Shown here piece by piece: positions 62,565 to 64,000 of a stretch of DNA of 64,000 nt (positions are counted from its first letter, which is position 1; each line of letters begins with the position of its first letter). Both the position numbers and the translations under genes were made by a program. Under the pieces are notes generated by a model. The model saw only the letters and a list, made by a program, of their open reading frames with translations, was not told the origin of the DNA and did not search any database. The DNA is taken from assembly GCA_017651625.1 (NCBI GenBank), contig JAGCCP010000055.1, forward strand, positions 1 through 64,000, read 5' to 3'. The stretch is from Candidatus Ruminimicrobiellum bubulum (GTDB taxonomy: Bacteria > Elusimicrobiota > Endomicrobiia > Endomicrobiales > Endomicrobiaceae).

Positions 62565-63341
62565 ATGTCTAACATAATCGTTTGCGGTGCTTGCGGAAGA
62601 ATGGGTAGTGCAATAATAAATATGGCAAAGCAAGATAAAGATTTTAATATAGTTGCAGGAACTGAAATAGATTCATCACCTTCGATAGGTAATAAAAATC
62701 CGTTAATAATAAAATCAAGTGATATGGAATCGGTAGTAAATGCCGGTGATATAATAATTGATTTCACCATAGCTTCAAATACAATGAGAAATGTTGAACT
62801 TGCTCTTAAGAAAAAAGCAAAACTTGTTATAGGAACTACAGGCTTAACGGATGAAAATAAAGAAGTATTAAAAAAGGCAGGAGAAAAAATATCGATAGTT
62901 TTTGCACCTAATATGTCTACCGGAATAAATCTTTTACTCGATATAGTTGAAAATGTTTCAAAGAAAATTCCTAACTATGATGTGGAAATAGTTGAAATTC
63001 ACCATAATAAGAAAAAAGATTCTCCTTCGGGAACAGCAATAAGACTTGCCGAAGCTGTTGCTGCAGGCCACAATAAAAGCTTAAATGATGTAGGAGTATA
63101 TGGAAGACACGGAACACAAACATTAAGAAAGCCGGAAGAAATCGGTGTTCATGCAGTAAGATGCGGAGACGTTTGTGGAGATCATACTGTATATTTTGCA
63201 AGTGAAGGGGAAGTAATAGAAATATCTCATAAAGCAACATCAAGAGCATGTCTTGTTGCCGGAGCATTAAGAGCTGCAAAGTGGGTTAACGATAAACCTG
63301 CCGGGCTTTACGATATGAGAGATGTTTTAGGTTTGAAATAA
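62565..63341 (+). CDS. dapB: 4-hydroxy-tetrahydrodipicolinate reductase
   Basis: 258 residues. N-terminal NAD(P)-binding NIIVCGACGRMGSAI, then VIGTTGLTDENKE, APNMSTGINLLLD and the catalytic EIHHNKKKDSPSGTA (paired His and Lys), and the C-terminal VGDHT-like VCGDHTVYFAS and ISHKATSRACLVAGALRAA. Reduces the dapA product in lysine/peptidoglycan precursor synthesis. The next gene begins 9 nt after its stop. Confidence 0.95.
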   Translation: MSNIIVCGACGRMGSAIINMAKQDKDFNIVAGTEIDSSPSIGNKNPLIIKSSDMESVVNAGDIIIDFTIASNTMRNVELALKKKAKLVIGTTGLTDENKEVLKKAGEKISIVFAPNMSTGINLLLDIVENVSKKIPNYDVEIVEIHHNKKKDSPSGTAIRLAEAVAAGHNKSLNDVGVYGRHGTQTLRKPEEIGVHAVRCGDVCGDHTVYFASEGEVIEISHKATSRACLVAGALRAAKWVNDKPAGLYDMRDVLGLK

Positions 63342-63350
63342 TTTTTATAA

Positions 63351-64000
63351 ATGTTAAAAAATATAATAAAATCTTCTTTTTATTCATTTATAATTTCTTT
63401 CCTTTTTGTTTTTTGGAAAGTTTTATCCGGTGAAAGAATAGTAAATTATAATTTCGTTTATAAATTTTTAGAATATACACAAGTAACATTTTTAAGTTTA
63501 CTTGTGTTTTTTCTTTTGGTTTCTTTTTTTATATACCTATACATAAACAAAAGCAAAATAATAAACGATTATATATACAAGTACAGATGGATTATTGCTA
63601 TCATTATTTTGTTATTTTGTGTAATCTTTAAAATTTCCGGATCAAGTATTGGAAGTTGGATGTATGTTACACAAGAACAAATGGAAGATAAAGATCTGTT
63701 AATAGGTCCGAATCGTTCCGCCCATGCAGATGAATACTGTGTATATACTCCTATGACAATATCTCAATTCTATAACAAAAATCAAAAATATCCGTATTTT
63801 AGTGATACTCTGAGAGCAACCAAGACGGATACATTTATTGTTTACGGACAACCCGTAAAAGATTTTTTTGTATTGTTTAGGCCTTTCCATATACCATATT
63901 TATTTTTAGATTTAGAAAGAGGTTTCTCTTTTTATTGGTGTAGCCGTATTATTGTGTTATTTATGCTTACATTTGAATTTTTTATGTTGTTTACGAGAAA
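63351..64000 (+). CDS. DUF7657-like polytopic membrane protein (3' truncated by window edge)
   Basis: 216 codons are visible and the frame runs off the window. Hydrophobic segments at about 8-25, 47-66 and 80-98 precede a soluble patch: FKISGSSIGSWMYVT, RSAHADEYCVYTPMTISQFY, VYGQPVKDFFVLFRPF and LERGFSFYWCSR. These motifs match the predicted GT-C-like membrane proteins of O-antigen/teichoic acid regions I know as DUF7657. Function is not established. There is no clear SD; it is probably translated from the dapB transcript. Confidence 0.55.
   Translation, partial: MLKNIIKSSFYSFIISFLFVFWKVLSGERIVNYNFVYKFLEYTQVTFLSLLVFFLLVSFFIYLYINKSKIINDYIYKYRWIIAIIILLFCVIFKISGSSIGSWMYVTQEQMEDKDLLIGPNRSAHADEYCVYTPMTISQFYNKNQKYPYFSDTLRATKTDTFIVYGQPVKDFFVLFRPFHIPYLFLDLERGFSFYWCSRIIVLFMLTFEFFMLFTR

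Overview
This is an AT-rich bacterial chromosome segment from an organism with a Gram-negative envelope. It has an outer-membrane FadL-type barrel, an OmpA-family protein, an LptE-like lipoprotein, meso-diaminopimelate/lysine genes, and a rod-shape MreBCD operon. The mix (pyruvate phosphate dikinase, RNase Y, ZapA, PilT/PilD with a pseudopilin-like protein, FlgD-type Ig repeats, strong TTGACA/TATAAT promoters, low GC) fits an anaerobic bacterium, perhaps Elusimicrobiota (Endomicrobia-like). That placement is an inference, because the window has no rRNA and no search was possible.

Layout. 0-8 kb: the end of hisC, ppdK with its own promoter, two envelope proteins, and an aminotransferase/oxidoreductase pair that resembles GnnB/GnnA of amide-linked lipid A synthesis. 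7.7-14.1 kb: an unusual run with a nucleotidyltransferase-fold protein, a membrane-embedded spermidine-synthase-like protein, a GT-C-like membrane protein and an exported beta-CASP nuclease-like protein. 14.2-16.5 kb: mreBCD. 16.5-24.4 kb (minus strand): a probable seven-gene operon reading histidine kinase, receiver, GAF/HD-GYP protein, lipoate-ligase-like protein, WecA/TagO-like transferase, FAD oxidoreductase and glycosyltransferase. 24.5-30.4 kb: a sugar nucleotidyltransferase/mutase fusion, an intact phosphohexomutase, a DUF502 protein and hisS. 30.5-36.2 kb: rho, an XRE-cupin regulator with an acyl-CoA synthetase, argJ and a small barrel. 36.5-38.0 kb: a GlcD-like oxidase (minus). 38.2-42.8 kb: def-fmt, a ZapB-like/ZapA pair, a 6S RNA candidate, the folate cyclo-ligase and rny. 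43-51 kb: xseA-xseB-ispA-dxs-tlyA-leuS-lptE. 51-57.2 kb: coaD, pilT, a pilin-like protein, pilD, O-antigen ligase, a flippase-like protein and a GT2. 57.4-64 kb: an isocitrate/isopropylmalate dehydrogenase-family gene, ackA, tRNA-Ala(GGC), lysA-dapA-dapB and a truncated DUF7657-like membrane protein.

The most distinctive non-genic signal is a family of modular intergenic repeats confined to about 30.4-62.6 kb. It has GTAGTTTGTRGTT tracts and their approximate complements, CCAATCTTC tandem tracts, and short perfect palindromes with an A-tract, a GC core, a 3-nt loop and a T-tract that sit just upstream of start codons. Two 126-127 bp copies, at 42.8 and 62.4 kb, are clear homologues. Other points are a probable ATA (or ATC) start codon at 55.5 kb, three promoters placed so that the mRNA would be leaderless or nearly so, and a 6S RNA candidate in the classical zapA/cyclo-ligase position.
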